Assembly: GCA_025363755.1 (NCBI GenBank)
Contig: JANYLQ010000018.1
Span: 1-60,809 of the forward strand
DNA length: 60,809 bases
Origin: Hyphomicrobiales bacterium
GTDB lineage: Bacteria > Pseudomonadota > Alphaproteobacteria > Rhizobiales > Aestuariivirgaceae
Reading direction: 5' to 3'
Below, in pieces: positions 1 to 8,394 of the stretch; position 1 is the stretch's first letter, and the number at the start of each line of letters is the position of its first letter. The notes under the pieces are model-generated. The model was not told the origin of the DNA and did not search any database. It saw only the letters and a program-made list of their open reading frames with translations. Both the position numbers and the translations under genes were made by a program.

Positions 1-312
1 CCGATCTAAACCGGTTGCCATCGGACCGCCACTCTGGTCGCTGTTGCGGAAGAAACGGAGAGCCGCGAGGGTCAGTCGGGCCGCATCAATACGCGTCATC
101 CATCCGCGTTCGACCGCAACCGGATATGACGACAGCCCAAAACCGACCACCGCAATGCTGACGGGCGAATTTTTACGCGACGTGTCGGCCACGAGGCCGT
201 TAATCGGATTCACAGTCTGCACAAAGTAGCCGAATGCAGCGCGCTGCAATTGATCGAGTAATACTTCGTCCTCGATGGCTATCTGACTGTTAGGGTTGCG
301 GTGACGGTGCAT
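1..312 (-). CDS. glucoamylase-family protein, N-terminal part (runs off left edge)
   Basis: The minus strand has an ATG at 310-312 and stays open for 104 codons to the window edge. The peptide starts MHRHRNPNSQIAIEDEVLLD and contains LDQLQRAAFGYFVQT, NPINGLVADTSR and SIAVVGFGLSSYPVAVERGW. This pattern of aromatic helix, NP.NGLV.D and VGFGL..Y.VGVERGW is characteristic of the glucoamylase (PF10091-like, COG5368) family of (alpha/alpha)6-barrel proteins that act on glucans. No signal peptide is visible. The ribosome-binding site is weak, so the start could be elsewhere. The catalytic part lies outside the window and exact substrate cannot be given. The gene heads away from the debris field at 359-1980. 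Confidence 0.7.
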   Translation of the reverse strand, partial: MHRHRNPNSQIAIEDEVLLDQLQRAAFGYFVQTVNPINGLVADTSRKNSPVSIAVVGFGLSSYPVAVERGWMTRIDAARLTLAALRFFRNSDQSGGPMATGLDR

Positions 313-358
313 TTAACTAACATATTTGCCGCAAAGGATTATATGCCAACTTCACACC

Positions 359-843
359 TCAAAGAAGCGCCATCGTGGCACAATTAAAGGAAAGTTCAAC
401 ATGTATTAAATGCACCGTCAATTCAGTTATGGCTTCAACAGTCGCCGGTTTCCGTCTTTGTCCGGCGTGCACGCTACGCCTTACTTCGGCTCCGCCGTGG
501 CGAAGGATCATGTCCTGACTGCGCCGGTAGTCCTTTAAATCGTCATCCATTTCAAATGGCACACCAACTATTTCTTCGACTTGTCGAATGAAGGGATCCT
601 TTGTACGCTCGCCTCTTGGGCCGTATACTTTCCGAAGTCCATCACATAGCTTGTTGATTCAATTATCCGCTTGCGCAGCTTGTCTTTTTCCGGTCCGTCT
701 GGAAGTGTTTCTAACTTGTTGATGTTTTCGATATTGACTTCTTCATATACTGACAAGAAATCGGCTCCAAGTTGGTAACGTGGCAAGTCATCCGCGGTCA
801 TTGGACCAGCGATCCTGATCTCCATTTTTTGTGCGTCGATCAC
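359..843 (-). pseudogene. hypothetical protein, apparently frameshifted
   Basis: Two overlapping open frames on the minus strand join into one plausible protein. The first (843 down to 568) begins MIDAQKMEIRIAGPMTADDL and reads well to SYVMDFGK. The second continues with VYGPRGERTKDPFIRQVEEI and runs to 359. Inserting one base near 626-632 (an A/G-rich stretch in the coding strand) fuses them into about 160 residues. The product is charged and mostly helical-looking, with no recognisable motif, signal peptide or membrane segment. I do not recognise the family. The alternative is that the 91-residue upstream frame is the true, shorter gene. It sits among recombinase debris, which favours decay. 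Confidence 0.45.
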
Positions 844-899
844 GATATCATCTGGATGCGGGATTGGATCGGGTAATTTGATTCCTAGGCGTGTGCGTC

Positions 900-1043
900 G
901 CTTACAAGGGCCGTGCGCCCACAGTGAGAGCCAAGATTGAGCAGATCAAGGCCATGTCAGCCAAGGAAATGAAGAAGGCCCAGATCGCAAGGGAATTGGG
1001 TGTTGGGGACCGATCTGTCTTTAGGTTACTTGGGGAGGCTTAA
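900..1043 (+). pseudogene. serine recombinase (resolvase/invertase) C-terminal remnant
   Basis: The frame 900-1043 reads AYKGRAPTVRAKIEQIKAMS followed by a helix-turn-helix segment (AQIARELGVGDRSVFRLL) and a TAA stop. This is the hinge (A.KGR.PT) plus DNA-binding C-terminus of small serine recombinases of the Tn3-resolvase/invertase family. The catalytic domain, which would precede it with the active-site serine, is absent: the frame is closed by a stop at 879-881 and nothing upstream resembles it. It is therefore a relic of a transposon or invertible element. One copy of the direct repeat at 1079 begins 35 bases after the stop. Confidence 0.75.
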
Positions 1044-1078
1044 GGCGCAAGGGACCATAGAAGCGAATGGTTTCTCAG

Positions 1079-1192
1079 GGTCCCCTTTTCGTCACCCCTT
1101 AAAGCAATCTGCAGTCCCCAAAACCTACTTCAAAAAAGCCGCTAAAGCTCTTGATTGTTGTTGTTAGCGCAGCGGGACATTCGTCAGCAGTG
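1079..1192 (+). repeat. direct repeat copy 1 (114 bases)
   Basis: This segment matches 1868-1980 in the same orientation, about 80 percent identical by eye. Shared blocks include CCCCTTAAAGCAATCTG, ACTTCAAAAAA, TTGTTAGCG and TTCGTCAGCAGTG. It begins shortly after the recombinase remnant's stop codon. Confidence 0.7.
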
Positions 1193-1380
1193 CATAGTAA
1201 TTAATCAATTTATTTTCTTGGTCTGAACCGCTGTGCTCAACTTGAGCACTTTTGCTAAAGCGTCAAATTACCAACAGCAGAAGCTATACTCTTAGATTTA
1301 GAACTTTATAGACGAAAACTGCTATTAATGAAAAAGCCAACAATAACACTGGATAATAACGGGCAATAAGAGGAAAAGGA

Positions 1381-1410
1381 AAACAAAAGGGGAGGCACGT
1401 AGTCCCCCCT
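1381..1410 (-). terminator. intrinsic terminator after the 1426-1704 gene
   Basis: Read on the minus strand, AGGGG-GG pairs with CC-CCCCT around an ACTACGTG loop with a one-base bulge. TTTTGTTTT follows. It lies 16 bases beyond the stop of the small secreted-protein gene. Confidence 0.5.
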
Positions 1411-1425
1411 CCAGTTTCGAAAAAA

Positions 1426-1704
1426 CTAGTAGATGGAATCGTTACCTGCACCACTATCATTGGCAGAGTTCGGTGAACCACCATTGGCCTCTTTGTAAGC
1501 CCGATTGATAGAGCCATTTTCACCAGCACGTGAACTGAGAATTTTGCCGACCTCGGAAGCTCCAGGAGCGCCGGTACCCAAAGTTCCCTGAATATAGGCT
1601 GCCCGGTCCTTGCCGAATACTCCAGGGCTATCAGGCTGACCAGCAACTGCGATACCTGTAGAAAGAACAAATATAGATGAAACTAACAATGCGAATTTTT
1701 TCAT
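1426..1704 (-). CDS. small secreted protein of unknown function
   Basis: A 92-residue protein that starts MKKFALLVSSIFVLSTGIAV and has a typical Sec signal peptide with cleavage expected after AVA (about residue 21). The mature part is glycine-, serine- and asparagine-rich, contains no cysteine, and ends in an acidic stretch (NDSGAGNDSIY). The start is supported by AAGG seven bases upstream, and a terminator-like hairpin follows the stop. It resembles the small Gly/Ser-rich exported proteins common in Hyphomicrobiales but I recognise no named family. It lies alone between the two 114-base direct repeats, so it may have been carried or duplicated together with them. Confidence 0.65.
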   Translation of the reverse strand: MKKFALLVSSIFVLSTGIAVAGQPDSPGVFGKDRAAYIQGTLGTGAPGASEVGKILSSRAGENGSINRAYKEANGGSPNSANDSGAGNDSIY

Positions 1705-1867
1705 TTTAAAACCTTATGAATTGTAGCTTTACAACCGGTATTTTACCGTTGTTTGCAATCTACCCAACAATCGGTAGGCGTATTGGTTCCGAAATAAAAT
1801 TATCGTATGGGTTTTCTGGATGCTTAGGAATCCTATGAGACAAAGGAACTCATGGAACGGTCACTAA

Positions 1868-1980
1868 GGTCCCTTTTTCGTCGCCCCTTAAAGCAATCTG
1901 GAAATCACCAAACCAACTTCAAAAAAACGGTTAAAGCCCGTGCGTGTTATTGTTAGCGAAGAGGGCTTTCGTCAGCAGTG
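1868..1980 (+). repeat. direct repeat copy 2 (113 bases)
   Basis: Second copy of the repeat at 1079-1192, same orientation, with a one-base length difference and roughly 22 mismatches by eye. The sequence from 1981 to 2140 after it shows no gene or clear signal. Confidence 0.7.
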
Positions 1981-2140
1981 AACTGGAGTTTGATTGCAAT
2001 TGTTTTGTCAACATCTATCCCTCAAGGTTACTTCCGCAGACATCACAAAACAATTTCCTAGACGACCTCTCATGAATTATGACTGTCCCGCCGGCCGATG
2101 GACCACCAAGCCTTCTTAAGTCAAAAACCACCCTTAGAGT

Positions 2141-2518
2141 CTACGACTTCCACACAACAGGCAGTGAGATATAGGCAAAGAGCAACATGCTTAGGATGAA
2201 TCCTATGGAACCAATAGCGGCTCCAGGCTCGACTGCTGGATGCCCACCGTAAAGTAAAAGCAGCGACCCCAACATTACAACAGTACTCGCCGCCTGAAAC
2301 CAGAAATGGTAGGTTGCGATTGGCTTGCTGCTTATTGCCGGAAACAGATGATAAAAATAAGCAACCAATGCCGATGTCACCCAGCCTGCCAACATGATGT
2401 GGGCATGGGTCACCATTTCTCCGTGGTCATTGGAGATAGCCATTGTAAGACCAAGGATCATCCCAAGTATGGAGTAGATTACGGCAAGCGTAAAAAACAG
2501 ACGTGCTGCACCTTGCAT
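2141..2518 (-). CDS. small four-helix membrane protein, heme-copper oxidase subunit I-like
   Basis: A 125-residue protein of four hydrophobic helices (about residues 6-27, 38-60, 72-92, 100-120). The second helix carries MVTHAHIMLAGWVTSALVAY. That histidine pattern and the sequence around it resemble a short piece of heme-copper oxidase subunit I (cbb3/NorB type). Stand-alone proteins of this size are found in many proteobacteria, usually annotated as cytochrome-c-oxidase-like or hypothetical. The length is too short for a catalytic oxidase, and the copper and binuclear-centre histidines of a full subunit I are not present. A heme-binding or sensory role is only a guess. The start has a strong GGGAGGGG seven bases upstream. 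It is monocistronic as far as can be seen. Confidence 0.6.
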   Translation of the reverse strand: MQGAARLFFTLAVIYSILGMILGLTMAISNDHGEMVTHAHIMLAGWVTSALVAYFYHLFPAISSKPIATYHFWFQAASTVVMLGSLLLLYGGHPAVEPGAAIGSIGFILSMLLFAYISLPVVWKS

Positions 2519-2949
2519 GATAAAACCCCTCCCAATTATTTAGCCCCCGCCTACTCGTCGACCAAATGCCCTGAGTTGTCAACAACGCATGGGTTGCGAC
2601 CAGGGTCACATACTTAAGAAAGCAAATGTAATTGTGATTAAAATACTTTGACCCATAATAACTAATCAGTCGTCTATGAACTACGAATACTGAGATTTAG
2701 CGGTGATATGGCCGTCTTTGACTTTGCCTCTAGCGAGTCGAGTGAAGCCTTGGTCAAGAAATTGCGCGATAGTACCTTCATCGATGACGGCAACTTGACC
2801 AGTTACAGGAGGGATGGAAACCCACAGCGCCGAGACCATCGAACACACAGCACTTGTTCTGCAAATAGAGAGGCTCGGTTTACGACAGCCCGGTCCGCGC
2901 AGCGGAGGCAGAAAATTGAATTGCAATCAATTAAAGTGGGTGAACTCAC
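2519..2949. other. gene-poor stretch
   Basis: About 430 bases without a convincing gene. Open frames on both strands overlap each other (2681-2926 minus, 2708-3025 plus) and neither has a good ribosome-binding site or a recognisable product. I see no RNA gene or strong repeat here. Confidence 0.5.
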
Positions 2950-3894
2950 TCATTCTCTTAGGTCGGCCGTTTTGGTGTTATTAATCTTGGGCGCCTGTTT
3001 TCGAGAGCCAAACCGCTTCGCATAGACCCAAGTAAATTCAGTCCCCAACAGAAAAATCTGCGCGGAATAATAGACCCATATGGCCATACCGATCAGAGAT
3101 CCAGCAGCTCCAAAACCTGACGTGAGAGCCGATTTTCCGATGTAGAGTCCGATCAGAAATTTACCAATATTAAACAGGAATGCAATGACCAAGGCTCCGA
3201 TAATAACATCCCCCCACGCAATGGCTGCCCGAGGCAAGAGTTTAAAAATAAGAGCAAATAGCGCAGACACCAAAACAAAACTCACCATAAAATTTATTGC
3301 TTCGAAGATGAAAGCCCAGCCGCCTGCAGGCATTGAAAATAGATTTTGAAGGGGTGAGACCAGTGCAGAGAACGCCAGCGAAACGATAAGAAGAAAGGCC
3401 ACAGCCAATAACACACCAAAGGTCAGAATGCGTCGCCTGATCAGAAAGCAAAAACCGGACTGCTTCGGTTCCGCAGGAGTTTGCCAAATCTTGTCCATTG
3501 CGCTCTTCAATTCGGCAAACACTCCGCTAGCGCCCAGCAGCGTCAGGACCAACCCGATTAGTGTTGCCAAAACACCAGAGGCGGGTTGACTTGCGTCCAT
3601 AACCAAACTCTGAAGGGCGGTTGCTCCTTCATGTCCCAGCAGACTTTGGGCTTGACCGTAAACTTGTCCTTGCACTGAATCTGCTCCGAAGAAAAAGCCA
3701 GCAATAGCCATAATAATCATAATAATAATGAGAAGCGGTACTATCGAGAAAATGGTGTAATAAGCTATCGCCGCCCCCATGCTTGCTGCGTCATCGTCAT
3801 TCCAACTCATTGCAGCTTCTTTAATCATTAAAACAATTTCAGCTGGTGCAAAATGTTCCGGAACTTTAGGTGATACTTCGTTTGAATTTTTCAT
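2950..3894 (-). CDS. YihY/virulence factor BrkB family inner-membrane protein
   Basis: About 314 residues with the six-helix layout of the YihY/BrkB (formerly called ribonuclease BN) family. After a soluble N-terminus come DDAASMGAAIAYYTIFSIVP, a hydrophobic helix rich in Ile and Met, the central LIGLVLTLLGASGVFAELKS, and the family's terminal GFGAAGSLIGMAIWVYYSAQ followed by ILLLGTEF-type sequence. The family's function is unsettled; proposals include transport or envelope maintenance. I prefer the ATG at 3892-3894 (MKNSNEVSP), which has AGGG about 11 bases upstream, over an in-frame ATG ten codons earlier. The C-terminal tail is basic (KRFGSRKQAPK). It is transcribed divergently from the sugar transporter at 4149. 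Confidence 0.85.
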   Translation of the reverse strand: MKNSNEVSPKVPEHFAPAEIVLMIKEAAMSWNDDDAASMGAAIAYYTIFSIVPLLIIIMIIMAIAGFFFGADSVQGQVYGQAQSLLGHEGATALQSLVMDASQPASGVLATLIGLVLTLLGASGVFAELKSAMDKIWQTPAEPKQSGFCFLIRRRILTFGVLLAVAFLLIVSLAFSALVSPLQNLFSMPAGGWAFIFEAINFMVSFVLVSALFALIFKLLPRAAIAWGDVIIGALVIAFLFNIGKFLIGLYIGKSALTSGFGAAGSLIGMAIWVYYSAQIFLLGTEFTWVYAKRFGSRKQAPKINNTKTADLRE

Positions 3895-4123
3895 TGATCT
3901 AACTGCCCTGCTTGCGGAACACATTTCGAACTCAAAGGTTCCCTTTCAATTTCCCTCAGCTATCGCTCAATCTTGAGAATGCGATAGGAGGTTTAACAAT
4001 CTGCACCTCACTTTATATTGTAAGTTGTGTCATCTTGGGCTAGTGTGTACCGTCACTGGTCAGAAGGCACAATGACTCATTCAAAGTATTGAACCCAGTA
4101 AGAAGCTGTGCAATCATTTCTTT

Positions 4124-4137
4124 GCGAAATCATTCGC
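4124..4137. promoter_or_regulatory. palindrome in front of the sugar transporter start
   Basis: GCGAA-ATCA-TTCGC lies directly before the GGGAGGA ribosome-binding site of the binding-protein gene. It could be an operator half-covering the leader or a small hairpin modulating translation. No regulator gene is next to it, so this is a weak call. Confidence 0.3.
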
Positions 4138-4148
4138 GGGAGGATATA

Positions 4149-5090
4149 ATGCGCAAATATTCAAGAAGACTTGTCATTGCCAGCGCACTTGCACTGTCTT
4201 TGGCAGCCACACCTGCTTTTGCCGCCGATAAAATTTTATCATCAGTTCCAGGTCTCAGCTTTCCATTTTTCGTTCACATGATGAAGGCATTCAAGGCAGA
4301 AATCGTGAAACAGGGCTACGAGCCGATCGAAAGCGATGGCCAGGTATCTTCGCCCAAACAAACAGCTGATATTGAGGCTGCTATCACGCAAGGCGTGAAA
4401 GGCATCGTCATCAGTCCGAACGAAGTGGACGCTATGGCGCCCGCACTGCAGCAAGCTGTTGATGCTAAAATCCCGGTTGTCACCGTTGACCGGCGTGTGC
4501 CATCCGTTGAAGGCATTCTTGCACATATCGGCGCAGACAATGTGAAGGGCGGCGAAGCTCAAGGCAATTTGATAGTCTCTATGTTCCCAGATGGCGCCAC
4601 GATCATTAACCTGCAAGGACAACCGGGTGCGTCACCCGCCATTGACCGCAACAAAGGATTGCACAATGTTCTTGACGGAAAAGACAAGTACAAGATTGTC
4701 TTTGAACAAACAGCTGGCTTTGCCCGCGATAAAGGCCTCTCGGTAACTGAAGCTGCGCTCGCTGGCATGCCGCAACCGCCGAAAGTGATTGTAGCTGCCA
4801 ATGATGACATGGCTTTGGGTGCCATGGAGGCGGTAAAGGCTCGAAACCTATCTGGTATTGCAATTATCGGCTTTGACGCATTACCCGAAGCCTTAGCTCA
4901 GGTACGCGACGGTGGCATGACTGCGACGATTGAGCAGTTCCCGGGCAAGCAGAGTGCGCTGGGTGTGCAGACACTCGTGGCTTTCCTTAAGGATGGCACA
5001 AAGCCTGCTCAAAAGGTCTTGTTGCTAACACCAGTTGCCGTCACGAAAGACAATCTGAATATCGCTGAGCGTCTTGGCGAAGTGAAATAA
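4149..5090 (+). CDS. periplasmic sugar-binding protein of a CUT2 ABC transporter
   Basis: A 313-residue exported binding protein starting MRKYSRRLVIASALALSLAA, with signal cleavage expected after AFA. It has the type I periplasmic-binding fold (Peripla_BP_4, RbsB-like). Recognisable features are SSPKQTADIEAAITQGVKGI, VISPNEVDAM, PVVTVDRR, LQGQPGASPAIDRNKG, IVAANDDMALGAMEAV and IIGFDALPEALAQV. These segments line both lobes of the pentose/hexose-binding cleft in ribose- and fructose-type binding proteins. The exact sugar cannot be read from sequence. The ATG at 4149 is chosen over an upstream one because GGGAGGA precedes it and the signal peptide begins there. It is the first gene of an operon with the ATPase (54 bases on) and permease. 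Confidence 0.92.
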   Translation: MRKYSRRLVIASALALSLAATPAFAADKILSSVPGLSFPFFVHMMKAFKAEIVKQGYEPIESDGQVSSPKQTADIEAAITQGVKGIVISPNEVDAMAPALQQAVDAKIPVVTVDRRVPSVEGILAHIGADNVKGGEAQGNLIVSMFPDGATIINLQGQPGASPAIDRNKGLHNVLDGKDKYKIVFEQTAGFARDKGLSVTEAALAGMPQPPKVIVAANDDMALGAMEAVKARNLSGIAIIGFDALPEALAQVRDGGMTATIEQFPGKQSALGVQTLVAFLKDGTKPAQKVLLLTPVAVTKDNLNIAERLGEVK

Positions 5091-5144
5091 GCCAACAGAG
5101 ATAGTGTCAGGCTGCGCCAATAGCGCAGCCTAACAAATGCTTTC

Positions 5145-6689
5145 ATGACCACAGACAATCAAACTATGCCACTGCTGCGCATGTCGGGGATTTCAAAATC
5201 CTTTCCCGGCGTGAGGGCCCTTGAGTGCGTAAATTTTGAAGTCGGCGAAGCAGAAATTCACGCATTCCTTGGCGAGAATGGTGCTGGTAAATCAACTCTA
5301 CTAAAAATTCTTTCGGGAGCCCAGTCGCAAGATTCCGGAAGGATCTTCTTCGATGGCAGTGATACTAATTTTGCCAGCCCACGAGCCGCACAGATGGCAG
5401 GCATTGTCACAATCTATCAGGAATTCACGCTCGCACCCGATATGACCATTGCCGAGAATGTGTTCATCGGCCGTGAGCCCGGATCACGCTTGTTCGTCAG
5501 TCGTCGCGCGCTTGAACAGCAAACCCAAGCCCTCATGGAAAGAATAGGACTGGATCGGAGCCCCAATGCGTTGGTACGTGATCTCTCGGTCGCCGAACAG
5601 CAGATGGTGGAGATTGCCCGCGCGATTTCGATGAAGTCACGCCTGATCGTGATGGACGAACCCACGTCGGCGCTTAGCCGAACAGAAGTGCAAAAGCTTT
5701 TTGCAATCATCCGCGCTCTCAAACGTGATGGCATTTCAACCATCTTTGTCACTCATCGTCTTGAAGAGGTGTTTGAAATTTGTGATCGCTATACCGTCTT
5801 GCGCGACGGTCGACACGTGGGTGCGGGTTCGGTATCCGAAACTTCAATCGACGGCATTATCCGCATGATGGTTGGTCGCGAACTTGGCCTGTTGGTAAAA
5901 CGCCAATCGACTTACGCGACACCCGACATTGCGCTGGCCGTTGAAGAACTCTCGCGCCGTCGTAAGAATACTGACGCCAGCGCCATCGAATTGCATGGTG
6001 TTTGGTTCAATGTGAAGAAGGGTGAAATTCTCGGCATTGCCGGTCTGGTCGGCGCGGGTCGAACGGAAACAGCGCGCGCCATCTTTGGGGCCGACAAGAT
6101 CGACTCAGGTCGCATAATCGTCGACGGAACAGAAGTCCAAATTACCTCACCGCGCGATGCAATCGATTACGGTATTGGCTTGGTGCCGGAGGACAGGAAG
6201 CAACAAGCCCTGTTTCTATCTCTCGCCATTCGCACCAATCTCTCGATTGCATCTCATGACCTCATTTCCTCACTCGGGGTCTTCATCAATGCTGACAAGG
6301 AAGATCAGCTTGTTGACGAGTACAAGAGCCTTCTTAATATCCGCATGTCATCTCCCGACCAGATTATTGGAAATCTCTCTGGTGGAAACCAACAAAAGGT
6401 TGTGCTGGCGCGCTGGTTAGCCTTGCGGCCGAAAGTCTTGATCGTGGATGAGCCAACTCGGGGCATAGACGTTGGTGCCAAAGTCGAAGTTCACAATCTT
6501 CTTTTTGAAATGGCTGCTTCAGGCATTGCCATCATTGTGATTTCGTCGGAACTTCCTGAAATCCTTGCGCTGTCAGACAGGATTGTCACGATGCGCGAAG
6601 GCCGCATTACCGGCGAGATCGCGGGTGCCGACGCCGATCAGGAAAAACTGATGACATTGATGACCCTCACAAAAGATCGCGCCGCATAG
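5145..6689 (+). CDS. sugar ABC transporter ATP-binding protein (RbsA/MglA type, two ATPase domains)
   Basis: A 514-residue double ATPase. The first half has Walker A GENGAGKST, signature LSVAEQQMVEIARAI and Walker B LIVMDEPTSAL. The second half has the degenerate Walker A GLVGAGRTE usual for this subfamily, signature LSGGNQQKVVLARW and Walker B VLIVDEPTRGID. The subfamily's hallmark is one complete and one imperfect nucleotide site, exactly as seen. It powers import of the sugar delivered by the 4149 product through the 6703 permease. The start follows the binding-protein gene by 54 bases, and the permease begins 13 bases after its stop, so the three are co-transcribed. Confidence 0.93.
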   Translation: MTTDNQTMPLLRMSGISKSFPGVRALECVNFEVGEAEIHAFLGENGAGKSTLLKILSGAQSQDSGRIFFDGSDTNFASPRAAQMAGIVTIYQEFTLAPDMTIAENVFIGREPGSRLFVSRRALEQQTQALMERIGLDRSPNALVRDLSVAEQQMVEIARAISMKSRLIVMDEPTSALSRTEVQKLFAIIRALKRDGISTIFVTHRLEEVFEICDRYTVLRDGRHVGAGSVSETSIDGIIRMMVGRELGLLVKRQSTYATPDIALAVEELSRRRKNTDASAIELHGVWFNVKKGEILGIAGLVGAGRTETARAIFGADKIDSGRIIVDGTEVQITSPRDAIDYGIGLVPEDRKQQALFLSLAIRTNLSIASHDLISSLGVFINADKEDQLVDEYKSLLNIRMSSPDQIIGNLSGGNQQKVVLARWLALRPKVLIVDEPTRGIDVGAKVEVHNLLFEMAASGIAIIVISSELPEILALSDRIVTMREGRITGEIAGADADQEKLMTLMTLTKDRAA

Positions 6690-6702
6690 AGAAAGCACAG
6701 AC

Positions 6703-7719
6703 ATGATAAAATCTCCCGACAAGGAAACCGATCAGGGCATTGACGCCTTTTCATTCTTGGCCCGTTTTGCGCCATTGATCTTCCTGTTGTTGCTCATGGC
6801 GGTGTTTGCAATTTTGGAACCGCGTTTTTTGTCATCGGTCAATCTCTTTAACGTCATGCGGCAAGTATCAATCACAGGGCTTCTTGCCATTGGCATGACC
6901 TTCGTCATCCTCACAGCTGGCATCGATCTCTCCGTCGGGTCGTTGCTTGCCTTTGCAGGATTGGTCGCAGCTGCGGTGGCCAAGGGCGGCATGCAAGATC
7001 GTTTCACCGTGGGCGACGGGGCCATTGGGTATGGCTGGCCATTGGCGGCACTTGCGGCCATCGCGGTTGGCTTGCTTGGCGGTGCATTGCAAGGCATTGC
7101 CATAACAAAACTCAAGGTTCCGGCATTCGTCGTTACCTTGGGTGGCATGTCGGTGTTCCGAGGAGCTGCTCTGTTGTTTGCGGCAGGTGGTCCGATTTCC
7201 GGATTTCAACCTAGCTTTGCCTGGTGGGGCCAAGGTCGCATCGGGCCTGTGCCAGTGCCTGTCATAATTTTCCTTTTCGCTGCACTCATCGCTCATATTG
7301 TTCTGCGCTACACGCGCTATGGCCGAAGGGTTTATGCAGTTGGCGGCAATCCGGAAGCCGCCCGCTTGGCTGGCGTTAATGTCACGGCTGTGATTTGGAG
7401 CGTTTACATCATCATGGGTTTTTTCGCAGGCCTTGGCGCATTTGTGCTCGCGGCACGCTTGAATTCCGCCGAAGCTGTGGCGGGTACTGGCTATGAACTC
7501 ACCGTAATAGCCTCTGTAGTGATCGGTGGCACCAGCTTGTTTGGTGGCTCAGGATCAATCTTCGGAACGGTGATCGGTGCCGTGCTAATCGGCGTGTTGC
7601 TCAACGGACTCGTGCTGATGAACGTGTCGTCCTATGTTCAGCAGATCATCATTGGAGTCATTATTGTGCTTGCGGTAGCCTTTGATACATTTGCGAAGTC
7701 CCGTCGGCGCAAAGCATAA
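6703..7719 (+). CDS. sugar ABC transporter permease (RbsC type)
   Basis: A 338-residue polytopic protein of the BPD_transp_2 family with about nine or ten membrane segments. Diagnostic stretches are MTFVILTAGIDLSVGSLLAF, TKLKVPAFVVTLGGMSVFRG, YAVGGNPEAARLAGVNV (the cytoplasmic coupling loop) and VIASVVIGGTSLFGGSGSIF. Together with the preceding two genes it completes a CUT2 carbohydrate importer. No kinase, isomerase, dehydrogenase or LacI-type regulator follows; transposase debris begins about 230 bases downstream. A weak AAAGCAT...ATGCTTTTTT pairing at 7711-7759 could terminate the operon. Confidence 0.93.
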   Translation: MIKSPDKETDQGIDAFSFLARFAPLIFLLLLMAVFAILEPRFLSSVNLFNVMRQVSITGLLAIGMTFVILTAGIDLSVGSLLAFAGLVAAAVAKGGMQDRFTVGDGAIGYGWPLAALAAIAVGLLGGALQGIAITKLKVPAFVVTLGGMSVFRGAALLFAAGGPISGFQPSFAWWGQGRIGPVPVPVIIFLFAALIAHIVLRYTRYGRRVYAVGGNPEAARLAGVNVTAVIWSVYIIMGFFAGLGAFVLAARLNSAEAVAGTGYELTVIASVVIGGTSLFGGSGSIFGTVIGAVLIGVLLNGLVLMNVSSYVQQIIIGVIIVLAVAFDTFAKSRRRKA

Positions 7720-7944
7720 CAAAATTCAGTCAATCAAAACCCCAAAAAATGCTTTTTTGAGGACATTGGTTGGGCCTAGTCAGAAGGACAGATACCTTCT
7801 AGCGGCTGTGAATCAGTTGGAAACCTTTCAGAAACGGTTAGGTCTACCCCTCTTTGGCCCGTCCCATTTTCTTCGTGTTTAGCATTTGAATAGCCCCTAC
7901 ATTTGTAGGCACTTTACCCCTTTGAATGAGGCAAGGAGACGATC

Positions 7945-8016
7945 ATGGGACAAGGTAATTTCACGGAAGATTTTAGGCTGGATGCAATCAAGCAGATTAC
8001 GGAACGCGGGCATTAG
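7945..8016 (+). pseudogene. IS3-type transposase OrfA remnant
   Basis: ATG at 7945 begins MGQGNFTEDFRLDAIKQITE and is stopped after 23 codons by TAG. The sequence is the start of the small helix-turn-helix protein (OrfA) of IS3-family insertion sequences, whose usual N-terminus reads like FTEDFKRDAV.QITERGY. The rest of OrfA and all of OrfB are missing. A small inverted repeat (CCTACA-TT-TGTAGG, 7896-7909) stands just upstream. The stretch 7720-8103 otherwise holds no intact gene. Confidence 0.65.
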
Positions 8017-8103
8017 GTTCAGACAGCGGTACGTAGAGTGCTGCCTGATGACTGACCAATTCAATCACAATGCTGGTTCATACTTCTCTCAGAAGGTTTA
8101 GGC

Positions 8104-8394
8104 GTGAGGCGAAAATTCATAATCGCCGCTGCTGCGACATGCGCAATTCTTGCAACTTTTACTATATTTAAAGCCACGTCTGAATCGGACATCCGCTTTA
8201 ATTCCAATCTTGGGGGATATCCTAATTATTATTCTGAACCCTATCCGGTATATCCATTCTATTCAGTCACAGACGAAAACTACGACGACTATGACAATGC
8301 CGACTGCGGTTATGAATACATCACCGTCAAAAAATGGAACCCATTTCAAGACCGTTATCGTCTCATGCACAAAAGGGTTTGGGTTTGCGACTAG
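8104..8394 (+). CDS. small exported tyrosine-rich protein
   Basis: A 96-residue protein starting at GTG (MRRKFIIAAAATCAILATFT) with AGAAGG seven bases upstream. An N-terminal hydrophobic segment (residues 5-20) acts as a signal peptide or anchor. The rest is rich in tyrosine, proline and aspartate (YYSEPYPVYPFYSV, YDDYDNADCGYEY) and contains two cysteines near the end (DCGYEY and WVCD) that could form a disulfide. I recognise no family. It is the first of four consecutive genes for exported proteins, all on the plus strand, downstream of the IS remnant. Confidence 0.6.
   Translation: MRRKFIIAAAATCAILATFTIFKATSESDIRFNSNLGGYPNYYSEPYPVYPFYSVTDENYDDYDNADCGYEYITVKKWNPFQDRYRLMHKRVWVCD

Noticed and set aside
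1284-1670. 128-codon frame overlapping the small secreted-protein gene
   Set aside because: It is a shifted reading of the 1426-1704 gene plus its terminator; the real gene has a signal peptide and a ribosome-binding site.
2681-2926. Open frame of 81 codons on the minus strand, partly protein-like near its end
   Set aside because: No ribosome-binding site, no recognisable family, and it overlaps an equally open frame on the other strand.
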